A stretch of 64,000 bases of DNA, taken from contig CBDBVB010000035.1 in the NCBI GenBank assembly GCA_965212545.1, forward strand, positions 1-64,000, given 5' to 3'. Both the position numbers and the translations under genes were made by a program. The notes under the pieces are model-generated. The model ran no database searches. It was not told the origin of the DNA and saw only the letters and a program-made list of their open reading frames with translations. The stretch is from JABDIP01 sp965212545 (GTDB taxonomy: Bacteria > Pseudomonadota > Alphaproteobacteria > DSM-16000 > Inquilinaceae). This document shows positions 17,779 to 25,664 of this stretch, one piece after another (position 1 is the first letter of the stretch; the number at the start of each line of letters is the position of its first letter).

Positions 17779-18696
17779 CTATCCGGCGGCAGGCGCGCGC
17801 TTTTCGAGCCCGAGCCTGTCGCGGACCTCTGCCGGCCCGACCACCCGGGCGCCGAGGGTCTCGATGATGGTCACAGCCCGTTCGACGAGCTGTTCGTTGG
17901 TCGCGAGCACGCCCTTGCTGAGGAACAGATTGTCTTCCAGGCCGACCCGGACATTGCCGCCGGCCAGCACCGCCGCCGCCACAAACGGCATCTGGTTGCG
18001 CCCCAGCGAAAAGGCCGAGAATGTCCAGTCCTCCGGCACGTTGTTGACCATGGCCAGAAATGTGTTCAGGTCGTCCGGCGCGCCCCAGGGCACACCCAGG
18101 CAGAGTTGCACCAGTGCGGGGCTGTTCAGCACGCCGTCCTTCACGAGCTGTTTCGCAAACCAAAGATGGCCGGTGTCGAAGGCTTCGATCTCGGGTTTGA
18201 CGCCGAGTCCGGTCATCTGCCGGCCCATCTCCTGCAACATGCCTGGCGTGTTCATCATCACATAGTCGGCTTCGGCGAAATTCATCGTGCCGCAGTCCAG
18301 CGTGCAGATTTCGGGCCGGCATTCGCGGATATGGGCCAGCCGTTCGCTGGCGCCGACCAGATCGGTTCCGTCCTGCGACAGCGGCAACGGGCTCTCGACC
18401 GGGCCTGTGACGATGTCGCCGCCCATCCCGGCGGTCAGGTTCAGCACCACATCCACATCCGCGTCGCGAATGCGTTGAGTGACTTCGCGATAATAGTCCA
18501 GATTGCGGGACGGCGTGCCGCTGTCCGGATCCCGGACATGGCAGTGCACGATCGCAGCACCGGCCCTGGCCGCGGCGATGGCGCTTTCGGCGATCTGCCG
18601 TGGGGACCGCGGAACATTCGGGCTGCGATCCTGCGTCGCGCCCGCACCGGTGATGGCGCAGGTGATGAAGACGTCCCGGTTCATCTGCAATGGCAT
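17779..18696 (-). CDS. 3-keto acid cleavage enzyme (BKACE), dehydrocarnitine:acetyl-CoA type
   Basis: A 305-residue DUF849/BKACE protein that cleaves a beta-keto acid with acetyl-CoA to acetoacetate and an acyl-CoA. Motifs: CAITGAGAT near the N-terminus, the metal-binding HCHVRDP (His51, His53, Arg55), LNLTAGMGGD, EAFDTGHLWF and GNVRVGLEDN. Next to carnitine dehydrogenase and thioesterase it is almost certainly the CdhC-type enzyme that makes betainyl-CoA and acetoacetate. ATG 18696 (MPLQM) or 18684 (MNRD) are the credible starts; the longer upstream frame is low-complexity. It is the first gene of the carnitine operon, divergent from the TmpA-like gene. Confidence 0.9.
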   Translation of the reverse strand: MPLQMNRDVFITCAITGAGATQDRSPNVPRSPRQIAESAIAAARAGAAIVHCHVRDPDSGTPSRNLDYYREVTQRIRDADVDVVLNLTAGMGGDIVTGPVESPLPLSQDGTDLVGASERLAHIRECRPEICTLDCGTMNFAEADYVMMNTPGMLQEMGRQMTGLGVKPEIEAFDTGHLWFAKQLVKDGVLNSPALVQLCLGVPWGAPDDLNTFLAMVNNVPEDWTFSAFSLGRNQMPFVAAAVLAGGNVRVGLEDNLFLSKGVLATNEQLVERAVTIIETLGARVVGPAEVRDRLGLEKRAPAAG

Positions 18697-18989
18697 CTCG
18701 GCCCCAGCCTCCCTTGTGCGATACCAACGCCGCCCATGATAACGGCCTTGCCGTACGGTACCGCGCGAAATTAGAACCGAACCATGGCAAAACCTGATAG
18801 ATGCCGATCGGATGTTACGACCGACCGTCGGATTGCGGCCCCGGAATGCCTGAATCGGGCGGGTAATTCGGGAGATCGCCGCCGAAGTCACGCGCCACCA
18901 ACGGGAATCAAACCCTCGTATGGGTGCGCAAGCGGGTGCATAACGGGTCCGATATCCGGTCGAACAACGTTACGGAGTGAAGGTCGGCG
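18697..18989. promoter_or_regulatory. Divergent promoter region, carnitine operon / tmpA-like operon
   Basis: 293 bp separate the two oppositely oriented operons, so both promoters and any shared operator must be here. I see only short palindromes (for example CCGTACGG and GATATC) and no regulator gene next door. No firm hexamers can be assigned. A GGAG/GAAGG ribosome site precedes the ATG at 18990. Confidence 0.4.
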
Positions 18990-20147
18990 ATGGAACTCGA
19001 TTCGGTTTCGGTGCTTCCGGGCAGTCATGCCCTGCAGGTGGCCTGGAAGGATGGAAGCAGCGCGCGCTTCCATGCCATATGGCTTCGGGACAACGGGCTC
19101 GACGCCGGCACTAGGAGTCCGGCCAACGGCCAGAAGCTGATCAGCCTGCTCGACCTGCCGCGTGGTGTGTCAGTTGCGCAGGCGCGAGTTGACCCGGATG
19201 GAGGACTGGCAGTAACGCTCGCCCCCGAGATGACCGAGCTGACGTTCCCGGCCGCATGGCTTCGCGCCAACGCGTACGATCTGGCAGCCAACACCGAGCC
19301 GGGTTGGATGAGCCCGGCAGTCGAGACCTGGGACGGCAGCATCCAGGACCGTGTTTCGCCGGAAAGCTGGAACCGGATTTCGCAGTCGCAATCCGCGCTC
19401 GCCAAATGGCTCGCCAGGGTCCGCAGCCACGGTTTCGCGACGTTGCGCGATCTCCCGACCGATCCCGGCGCCGTGTGCCAGGTCGCGGAGTTGTTCGGAT
19501 ATGTCCGCGAGACCAATTACGGACGCTGCTTCGACGTGCGCTCCGAGGTCAACCCGACCAATCTGGCATACACCAATCTCGGCCTGCAGGCCCACACCGA
19601 CAATCCCTATCGCGATCCGGTGCCGACGATCCAGTTGCTTTCATGCCTGCAGAATTCGGTCGAAGGCGGTGAGTCCGTCGTGGTGGATGGATTCCGCATC
19701 GCCGAGCGGCTGAGATCGGAAAGCCCGCGCGAATTCGATCTCCTGAGCCAGCACTGCGCGCGCTTCGAGTATTCCGGCGCGCCGGGCGTGCGTCTGCGAT
19801 CGCGCCGACCGGTGATCGACCTCGCACCCGATGGCGAACTGGTTGGCATCCGTTTCAACAACCGTTCAGCGGCGCCGCTCACGGACATCCCGTTCGAGGC
19901 CATGGAAGACTACTATGGCGCCTGCCGCCGCTTCGCCGAGATTGTCGAGGATCCGGCGATGGAGGTCACATTCCGTCTTGCGCCCGGCGAATTGTTCATT
20001 GTCGACAACACCCGGGTGCTCCATGCGCGAAAGGCGTTCTCCGGCTCCGGCATGCGCTGGCTACAGGGGTGCTACGCGGACAAGGATGGGCTTCTTTCGA
20101 CCCTTGCCGCCATCGAAGAGCAGCAAGACCTGGGAGACGTCGCATGA
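18990..20147 (+). CDS. Fe(II)/2-oxoglutarate dioxygenase, TmpA-like (gamma-butyrobetaine hydroxylase family)
   Basis: A 385-residue TauD/BBOX-family oxygenase. The iron site is His202-x-Asp204 (AHTDNP) and His345 (NTRVLHARKAF), with Arg356 for 2-oxoglutarate. The N-terminal beta domain has WLRDNGLDAGTRSP but lacks the C-x-C-x2-C cluster that binds zinc in true gamma-butyrobetaine hydroxylases. The next gene encodes an HD-domain oxygenase, overlapping by four bases. This pair matches the TmpA/TmpB pathway, in which TmpA hydroxylates 2-(trimethylammonio)ethylphosphonate and TmpB releases glycine betaine and phosphate. A gamma-butyrobetaine hydroxylase role remains possible given the divergent carnitine operon. 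I favour TmpA at roughly 3:1. Confidence 0.78.
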   Translation: MELDSVSVLPGSHALQVAWKDGSSARFHAIWLRDNGLDAGTRSPANGQKLISLLDLPRGVSVAQARVDPDGGLAVTLAPEMTELTFPAAWLRANAYDLAANTEPGWMSPAVETWDGSIQDRVSPESWNRISQSQSALAKWLARVRSHGFATLRDLPTDPGAVCQVAELFGYVRETNYGRCFDVRSEVNPTNLAYTNLGLQAHTDNPYRDPVPTIQLLSCLQNSVEGGESVVVDGFRIAERLRSESPREFDLLSQHCARFEYSGAPGVRLRSRRPVIDLAPDGELVGIRFNNRSAAPLTDIPFEAMEDYYGACRRFAEIVEDPAMEVTFRLAPGELFIVDNTRVLHARKAFSGSGMRWLQGCYADKDGLLSTLAAIEEQQDLGDVA

Positions 20148-20733
20148 CATCCATGGCGCTGGACAGGTCCAGCATTGTTCCCTTCCTCGCCGACATTTTC
20201 GAACACCACGGTGCCGAGAGCTATCTGGGCGAGCCCGTGACGATAGCCGAACATATGCTGCAGAGCGCATGGCTGGCGGAGCGGGACAATGCGTCTGACG
20301 AGCTTGTCGCCGCCGCCCTCCTTCATGACATCGGCCATTACGCAGGCGACTTCCGGCACCTATTCTCCGGAGGACAAGAAGGACAGGCACCATGAGGACG
20401 CCGGAGCGGCTGCGCTTGCGCCCTTTTTCCCGCCGGTGATCACGGAATGCGTCCCGGATGCACGTCGCGGCAAAGCGGTATCTGTGCGCCACCGTTCCGG
20501 AGTACTTCGATCGGCTCTCGCCAGCCTCGGTTCACTCGCTATCGCTTCAGGGCGGACCGATGAACGAAGATGAGATTGCCGAGTTCGAGGCGAACCCGTT
20601 TCATCGGGAAGCCGTGCGGGTCCGGATCTGGGACGACGGCGGAAAGGTGGCCGGGATGGCGACGAAAACCTTCGCCGACTACGCCGGGCAACTCCAGAAG
20701 GTCGTCGATGCACATCTGGCGGCGCGGGCTTGA
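20144..20733 (+). pseudogene. HD-domain diiron oxygenase, TmpB/PhnZ-like, broken by two +1 frameshifts
   Basis: Three frames must be joined to read this gene. The first (from ATG 20144, overlapping the tmpA-like stop) ends after HDIGHYAGDF; the second continues GTYSPEDKKDRHHEDAG; the third starts at RMHVAAKRYL and runs to the stop at 20733. Each switch is explained by one extra C: in the CC at 20353-20354 and in the CCC at 20453-20455. Removing both gives an uninterrupted 195-residue protein with the expected metal ligands His37, His61-Asp62, His82 or His83, and His106. TmpB oxidatively cleaves the C-P bond of hydroxylated trimethylaminoethylphosphonate. Either this is a young pseudogene or the assembly has two single-base errors. 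As given, no active enzyme would be made. Confidence 0.85.
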
Positions 20734-20826
20734 CGCAGGTGGGAGTACTGTTCGGCTCGACGCCGCCACCGCTGGATGGGCACATTCCGATCCGGCCGCG
20801 CTGGTCCCGTTAGCTGGAGGAAGGCG

Positions 20827-21822
20827 ATGAATTGGAGCGGTAACGGGGAAAACTCGACGGCGTACGGTCGTCTCAAGCAGCGCCTGGATGCGGGCGAGGT
20901 CGTCATACTAGACGGGCCCACCGGCACCGAGCTTCAGCGCCGCGGCGCGCCGATGGACCCGGCCGCCTGGTGTGGCCCGGCGACTCTCGACAACGACAAG
21001 CTGCTGACCGAGATCCATGCCGACTACATCGCCGCCGGGGCCGAGATCATCACCGCCAACACCTTCGCCTCGTCGCGGGTCATGCTGACCGGCGCCGGCT
21101 TTGGCGACCAGGTCGAGGAGATCAATCGTCGCGCCGTCGAGGCGGCGCTGAACGCGCGCGAGAGCACCCCCGGTGCCGATCGGGTGGTGGTCGCCGGCGC
21201 GCTGTCACACATGGTCCCGCTGATCAAAGGTAAGGCGGTGGGGGATCCCGACCGACTGCCGGACGACGCGGAAATCGCCGCCGCCTTCAACGAACTTGCC
21301 CAGATTCTCAGCGCAGGCGGCTGCGAATTGATCATTCTTGAGATGATGTATTCTCCCGGGCGAATCCGCCTCGCCCTGGACGCCGCGCTGGCGACCGGCC
21401 TTCCGGTCTGGTTTGGACTGAGCGCGCGCCGAGGGCGGGACGGCCACGTCGTGAGCTTCCTTCAGTCGGAGGATCTGCCGCTTGAAGAGCTGACGGCGCT
21501 GATCCCCAGACAGGGCGTCGATGCCGCCGGCGTCATGCACAATGGCGCCGAGATGATTGCGGAAGCGCTTGAGCCGGTGCGTCGATCATTCGATGGTCCG
21601 CTGATGGCCTATCCCGATTCCGGCTATTTCGAGATGCCGGATTGGCGCTTCGTCGACGTCATGACTCCTCCGCGTTTTGGAGAGTTTTGCCGCGACTGGA
21701 TCAGATCCGGCGTCCAAATCATCGGAGGCTGCTGCGGCCTTACCGTGGAGCACGTACAGACCGCACGGCGTGCTCGCGATGCAGTCGCGCAGGAAGCCGC
21801 AGCCGATCATGAACCGCAATGA
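20827..21822 (+). CDS. Homocysteine S-methyltransferase family protein, betaine-homocysteine methyltransferase-like
   Basis: A 331-residue TIM-barrel methyltransferase: ILDGPTGTELQRRG near residue 27, ITANTFASSR near 75, and the zinc pair IIGGCCG (Cys302, Cys303). The usual first zinc cysteine (GVNC) is replaced by GVMHN (His238), as in an alphaproteobacterial subgroup. BHMT enzymes move a methyl from glycine betaine to homocysteine, giving methionine and dimethylglycine. It lies 93 bases after the TmpB-like gene, with GGAGGAAGG before the ATG at 20827. Both the tmpA/B-like pair and the carnitine operon would deliver glycine betaine, so this is the logical next step. Confidence 0.82.
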   Translation: MNWSGNGENSTAYGRLKQRLDAGEVVILDGPTGTELQRRGAPMDPAAWCGPATLDNDKLLTEIHADYIAAGAEIITANTFASSRVMLTGAGFGDQVEEINRRAVEAALNARESTPGADRVVVAGALSHMVPLIKGKAVGDPDRLPDDAEIAAAFNELAQILSAGGCELIILEMMYSPGRIRLALDAALATGLPVWFGLSARRGRDGHVVSFLQSEDLPLEELTALIPRQGVDAAGVMHNGAEMIAEALEPVRRSFDGPLMAYPDSGYFEMPDWRFVDVMTPPRFGEFCRDWIRSGVQIIGGCCGLTVEHVQTARRARDAVAQEAAADHEPQ

Positions 21823-21908
21823 CGTGGCGAGTCGTCCTTTGGGCCGGGCGGCGCTACCGCAGGACCAAAACGGAACATGGCGCTCGGCGCACGACGCGGG
21901 AAGCCGTA

Positions 21909-22522
21909 GGTGAAGCTGCCGGCATTGGCCTTGGATTGCGCCTGACGCACCATCATCCAGGACACCGGGCAACCCGGGCCGGCGCGTCGACATGGTCGTC
22001 ATCGTGCGAGTAGATGCCGCAGGAGTGACACTTGCCGCCGACCTCGTATATGGCCCGCACGATGTCGAGTGCCTCGTCGAACGTCTCGGGGTGATAGAGC
22101 GCCATCAGCGTGGTGAGCTTCTCCTTGGAGAACTTGTGCCGCGGGCCGATCTGGCCCTGGTTCTCCACCATCAGGAATTTGCGGTCCTCGGGGATCGAGA
22201 AGCCCGCGGCCCCGGCGGTCTGCTGCGGGCAGCAGGCGATCGTCGGGAAGGTGCGGTTGCCGTTCTCGTCCCACATCGCCTTTTCCTCGGAATTGCAGAG
22301 ATAGCTGCCCTCTGCCTCCAGCGCCTTGACCATGCGATCGTAGATTGACCGTTGAATGATGATGTTGCCGTCGGCCGAGCAGCCGGACCCGAAGTCCGAG
22401 GTTTTCGACATTCGGGTATTGGCCGCCGCGATCTCGATGGCATCGAACCCCGCCGGCGCTATTGCCGACAGCTTGGCGGCAATGTCACCGGGGACGGTCA
22501 AGGTTGCGATCGATAGGGTCAT
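21909..22522 (-). pseudogene. Chimeric remnant: sugar-phosphate-isomerase N-terminus joined to an acylating aldehyde dehydrogenase fragment
   Basis: The open frame 21953-22522 starts MTLSIATLTVPGDIAAKLSA and continues AIAPAGFDAIEI, which resembles the first strand and helix of TIM-barrel sugar phosphate isomerase/epimerases (about residues 1-37). It then switches to a piece of a CoA-acylating or sulfoacetaldehyde-type aldehyde dehydrogenase, beginning at the catalytic-cysteine region (GSGCSADGNIIIQRS) and running through TFPTIACCPQQTA, SKEKLTTLMALYHPE and CGIYSHDDDHVDA. A one-base loss in the G-run at 21967-21969 shifts the frame; the next frame continues VSWMMVRQAQSKANAGSFT to 21909 and then loses similarity. 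Neither enzyme is complete, so this is a deletion-fusion relic. No functional product is expected. Confidence 0.75.
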
Positions 22523-22562
22523 GATGTTCCGCCGATCACCACCTTAGCGGGACCCTCGACCT

Positions 22563-23858
22563 CTAAACCTGATACCCCAACAGGCGCGGCAGCCATAGCA
22601 CGAGATCCGGCGCAAAGATCATCGCCAGGAGCGCTGCAACCAGAACCACCAGGAAGGCCCAGATCTCGCTGATAATCTCTTTCAGCGGGATGCCGGTTAC
22701 CGCGTTGATCACGAACAAAAGGATGCCGTAGGGCGGCGTGATCAGCCCGATCATGCTGTTGACCACCACCAGCACGCCGAAATGCACCAGGTCGACGCCA
22801 AGCTCGCGGCATGTGGGGATGAACAGCGGCACGATCACAAGGATGATCGTGGTCGCGTCGAGGACGCAGCCCAGAAGCAGGACCAGCAGGTTGACGCCCA
22901 GCAGGAATACGACGGGCGGCACGTCGAGGCCGACGAGGGACGCCGCCACCATGCCCGGAATGTTCTCCGAAACCACCACGAAGTTGAGGATCAGCGCACC
23001 GCCGATCACTATGCCGACCGCGGCCGAAGACCGGGCGCTTTCAACCAGGATGCTGTACAGCGCCCTTATCGACAGCGCGCGATAGAAGAGAGTGGCGAGC
23101 ACCAATGCGTAGAATGCGGCCACGGCCGCGGCCTCTGTCGGCGTGGTGACACCGCCATAGATGCCGTAAAGCAGAATCACCGGCATCAGCAGGGCGGGGA
23201 ACGCGTTGGCGGTGTGCTTCGGCAGCTTTCGCAGCGGCACCGGCTCTTCCAGCGTGAAGCCGCGCTTCGTCGACAGGTAGGTGTTCATGGCCATCAGCAC
23301 GACGCCCATCAGCAATCCCGGCACGATGCCGGCAAGGAACAGCGCACCGATCGAGCTGTTCGACACCAGCGCATAGAGAACCATCGGGATCGAGGGCGGG
23401 ATGATCGGCCCGATCGTGGCGGACGCGGCGGTGATCGCGGCGGCGTAGCCTTTGCTGTAGCGCCCGTCCTTGGTCATCATCTCGATGATGATCTTGCCGA
23501 TACCCGCGGCATCGGCCACCGCCGACCCGGACATGCCCGAGAAGATCAGCGACGCGACGACGTTCACATGGCCCAGACCGCCACGGAACCGCCCCACGGC
23601 CGCCACGCAGAACTGCAGGAGCCGATCGGAAATTGTGCCCGCATTCATGATATTGGCGGCGACGATGAACAGGGGCACCGCCAGCAGCACGAAGCTATTG
23701 TAGAGACCCTGGAGAATCTTTTCGCCGGTCAGGGCCAGATCGAGCCCGGCAAATCCAAGATAGACGAGAGATGCCAGGATGATCGAATAGCCGATCGGCG
23801 TTCCGACACCTGCCAGGGTGAAGAGCGTGACCAGGCAGAGGGCGAACTCCAGGCTCAT
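22563..23858 (-). CDS. TRAP transporter large permease (DctM-like)
   Basis: A 431-residue, about 12-transmembrane subunit of a tripartite ATP-independent periplasmic transporter, driven by an ion gradient. Family landmarks include IPLFIVAANIMNAG-like sequence near residue 60, SGSAVADAAGIGKI near 109, YAAAITAASATIGPIIPPSI near 137, and ITPPYGILLFVINAV near the C-terminus. Its start overlaps the small-subunit stop (ATGA). It works with the DctQ-like subunit and the DctP-like receptor upstream on the same strand. Confidence 0.93.
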   Translation of the reverse strand: MSLEFALCLVTLFTLAGVGTPIGYSIILASLVYLGFAGLDLALTGEKILQGLYNSFVLLAVPLFIVAANIMNAGTISDRLLQFCVAAVGRFRGGLGHVNVVASLIFSGMSGSAVADAAGIGKIIIEMMTKDGRYSKGYAAAITAASATIGPIIPPSIPMVLYALVSNSSIGALFLAGIVPGLLMGVVLMAMNTYLSTKRGFTLEEPVPLRKLPKHTANAFPALLMPVILLYGIYGGVTTPTEAAAVAAFYALVLATLFYRALSIRALYSILVESARSSAAVGIVIGGALILNFVVVSENIPGMVAASLVGLDVPPVVFLLGVNLLVLLLGCVLDATTIILVIVPLFIPTCRELGVDLVHFGVLVVVNSMIGLITPPYGILLFVINAVTGIPLKEIISEIWAFLVVLVAALLAMIFAPDLVLWLPRLLGYQV

Positions 23859-24361
23859 CCCTCTTGCCCCACATGGATCGTGTGGGCCTCATCCGGCGGG
23901 CCTTTGCGCAAGACCCGGACGAACCGCCATATGTAGCGGGCGGCCACGGCGACCATGAAGACGGCGTAGATCGAGAATACGGTGCGCAGCGGTATCTTGA
24001 GCGTCGCGCTTTTCCGGATCTTCAGCCAGTCGATGTAGTCCCAGGTCGGCAACAGCGACCAAAGCATGCCGATCACGATGGCCGCGGCGGAGATCAGCGC
24101 CAGGATCTGCCGCCCCCGCCGCGGCGCGGCAAGATAGAAGATGTCAAAGGAGACATGGTCACGCTCGCGCACGATGAAGGCGTTGCCGAAGAAGACGATC
24201 CAGACCCACAGTGTCAGACACAGCTCTAGGGTCCAGCCGAATGGCGCCTGCAGCACGTAGCGCGAGAAGATCTGCAGAAGAAAGGTGGCAAACATCGCCG
24301 CAAGCATTGCCGCGGCGATGAACTCCGTACCACGGGTGAACCAATTGGTCGGTTTCAACAT
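23855..24361 (-). CDS. TRAP transporter small permease (DctQ-like)
   Basis: A 168-residue, four-helix membrane protein of the DctQ family, with helices near residues 15-35, 50-68, 88-108 and 125-148. WTLELCLTLWVWIVFFGNAF and VRERDHVSFDIFYL are typical. It joins the large permease in the inner membrane. A 13-bp stem-loop lies between this gene and dctP, which may lower its expression relative to the receptor. Confidence 0.9.
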   Translation of the reverse strand: MLKPTNWFTRGTEFIAAAMLAAMFATFLLQIFSRYVLQAPFGWTLELCLTLWVWIVFFGNAFIVRERDHVSFDIFYLAAPRRGRQILALISAAAIVIGMLWSLLPTWDYIDWLKIRKSATLKIPLRTVFSIYAVFMVAVAARYIWRFVRVLRKGPPDEAHTIHVGQEG

Positions 24362-24487
24362 TGCTTGATCCTCCCGTGGATTGGCTTGGGTTCAAACGGT
24401 CGCACAGTGACCCGGCCCGCAATTCGCAGAAGTGAATTGCAGTCTCAAAGGGACAATAACCGCTTGATTCCAGTGTTATTCGGCTTC

Positions 24488-24520
24488 CGAAATCCGGCAC
24501 AAGAAATGTGCCGGATTTCG
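24488..24520 (-). terminator. Perfect 13-bp stem-loop between dctP and dctQ (attenuator or mRNA stabiliser)
   Basis: CGAAATCCGGCAC (24488-24500) pairs perfectly with GTGCCGGATTTCG (24508-24520) around a 7-base loop, just after the dctP stop. There is no T-tract, so partial termination or protection of the dctP mRNA 3' end is more likely than full termination. Confidence 0.65.
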
Positions 24521-24535
24521 AACCTGTGAGAGGAA

Positions 24536-25546
24536 CTAGTTGCCGAGCGCGTTGACTCTCTCGAGCACGCCGTCGGGCCAGGTCGCGGCGAATTCGCTTT
24601 CCAAATACATCGACTGGACCTGGTTGCGGAAAGCCGCCAAATCCGGCTGATAGATTTCCAGGCCCTGCTCCTCCAGGTAGGCCACGAGTTCGGCCTCCTT
24701 CTGAAGCTGGCGCTGACGGCCGAGTTCGGCTGCTTCATCCGCCGCTTTCTGGACGATTGCCTGCTGCTCCGGGGTCATGCTGTCCCACACGGCCTTGGAA
24801 AGCGCGATGTAGTTCAGGTCGACCAGGTGCGACGTCAGAATGATCTGATTCGTCACCTCGAAGAACTTGGCATCAACGACGGTCGGAAGCGGGTTGTCCT
24901 GACCGTCGACCGCGCCGGTTTGCAGCGCGGTATAGACCTCGGTGAACGCCATCGGGGTCGGGGACGCGCCGAGGGCCTTGCCCAGGAACTGCCAGCTGTC
25001 GGTGCCAGGCATCCGCAGGTTCACGCCCGCCAGATCGGCCGGAGTCATGACCGTCAACTCATCCTTGGGCTGGCGCAGATTCACATGACGGCGGCCCAGA
25101 TACATGACCGACAGCAACTTTACGCCGAGCTCTTCCTCGGCCAGCTCCTTGAACGGGTCCATCAGCGGGTCGTTGAATACGGCCACCTGGTGAGCGGCGT
25201 CCTGATGGACGTACCCGGCGGTGAAGATCGAGAACTCCGGGAAGAACTGCCCCAACTCCTGTGCCGAGGTGATCGACATTTCCAGATTGCCGCGCGAGAT
25301 CGCCTCGAGCTCCGTGCCTTGGGCGAAAAGCGTGGCGTTGTAGGTGGCTTGATAGTCGGCAAACTCGGCGACGGCGGGGCCGAAGATCTCTGCCATGGCA
25401 ATCGACCGCTGGTCCGTCTCCGAGCCGGCCATCGACAAGCGTAGCCGGATTCTATCCTGCGCCGCGGCCGTATCTGCGGCGCCCGCGGCAAGCCCTGCCG
25501 CCAACAGCGCGCACAGCGCGGCCCTGCGTGAAAGATTAAAGCTCAT
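24536..25546 (-). CDS. TRAP transporter substrate-binding protein (DctP-like)
   Basis: A 336-residue periplasmic receptor. The N-terminus (SRRAALCALLAAGLAAGAAD, ending TAAAQ) is a signal peptide with a twin-arginine pair. The DctP fold includes NLRMPGTDSWQFLGKALGASP, with the family Arg that usually clamps a carboxylate, then PMAFTEVYTALQTGAVDGQDNPL near residue 195. The substrate is therefore probably an organic acid, identity unknown. It is the first TRAP gene, downstream of the Gfo/Idh/MocA oxidoreductase and a GntR-type inverted repeat at 25643-25664. Confidence 0.92.
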   Translation of the reverse strand: MSFNLSRRAALCALLAAGLAAGAADTAAAQDRIRLRLSMAGSETDQRSIAMAEIFGPAVAEFADYQATYNATLFAQGTELEAISRGNLEMSITSAQELGQFFPEFSIFTAGYVHQDAAHQVAVFNDPLMDPFKELAEEELGVKLLSVMYLGRRHVNLRQPKDELTVMTPADLAGVNLRMPGTDSWQFLGKALGASPTPMAFTEVYTALQTGAVDGQDNPLPTVVDAKFFEVTNQIILTSHLVDLNYIALSKAVWDSMTPEQQAIVQKAADEAAELGRQRQLQKEAELVAYLEEQGLEIYQPDLAAFRNQVQSMYLESEFAATWPDGVLERVNALGN

Positions 25547-25642
25547 CCTTGGTCCTCCCTGACTTTGATTGAGAGCCGCTGAAACGGCCCAGAGGAACTG
25601 TGGCCGTATCCTTCAAAAAGTTCAAAATGTTTAGGAAAAAAT

Positions 25643-25664
25643 CGGATATTCTTGATTTTATCTG
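25643..25664. promoter_or_regulatory. Second candidate operator for the GntR regulator, upstream of dctP
   Basis: GATATT, a 6-base spacer, then TTTATCTG resembles the symmetric site at 26893-26914 (GATATT-N6-AATATCTG; six of eight bases match in the right arm). It lies about 100 bp upstream of dctP and overlaps the oxidoreductase stop codon. Confidence 0.45.

Noticed and set aside
18990..20147. Gamma-butyrobetaine hydroxylase as the primary name
   Set aside because: It lacks the N-terminal Cys cluster and overlaps an HD-domain TmpB-like gene, so TmpA-like is preferred. It is kept as an alternative.
20353..20455. Programmed frameshifting in the TmpB-like gene
   Set aside because: Two +1 shifts at ordinary C-pairs, without slippery-site or stimulator features, are better explained by mutation or sequencing error.
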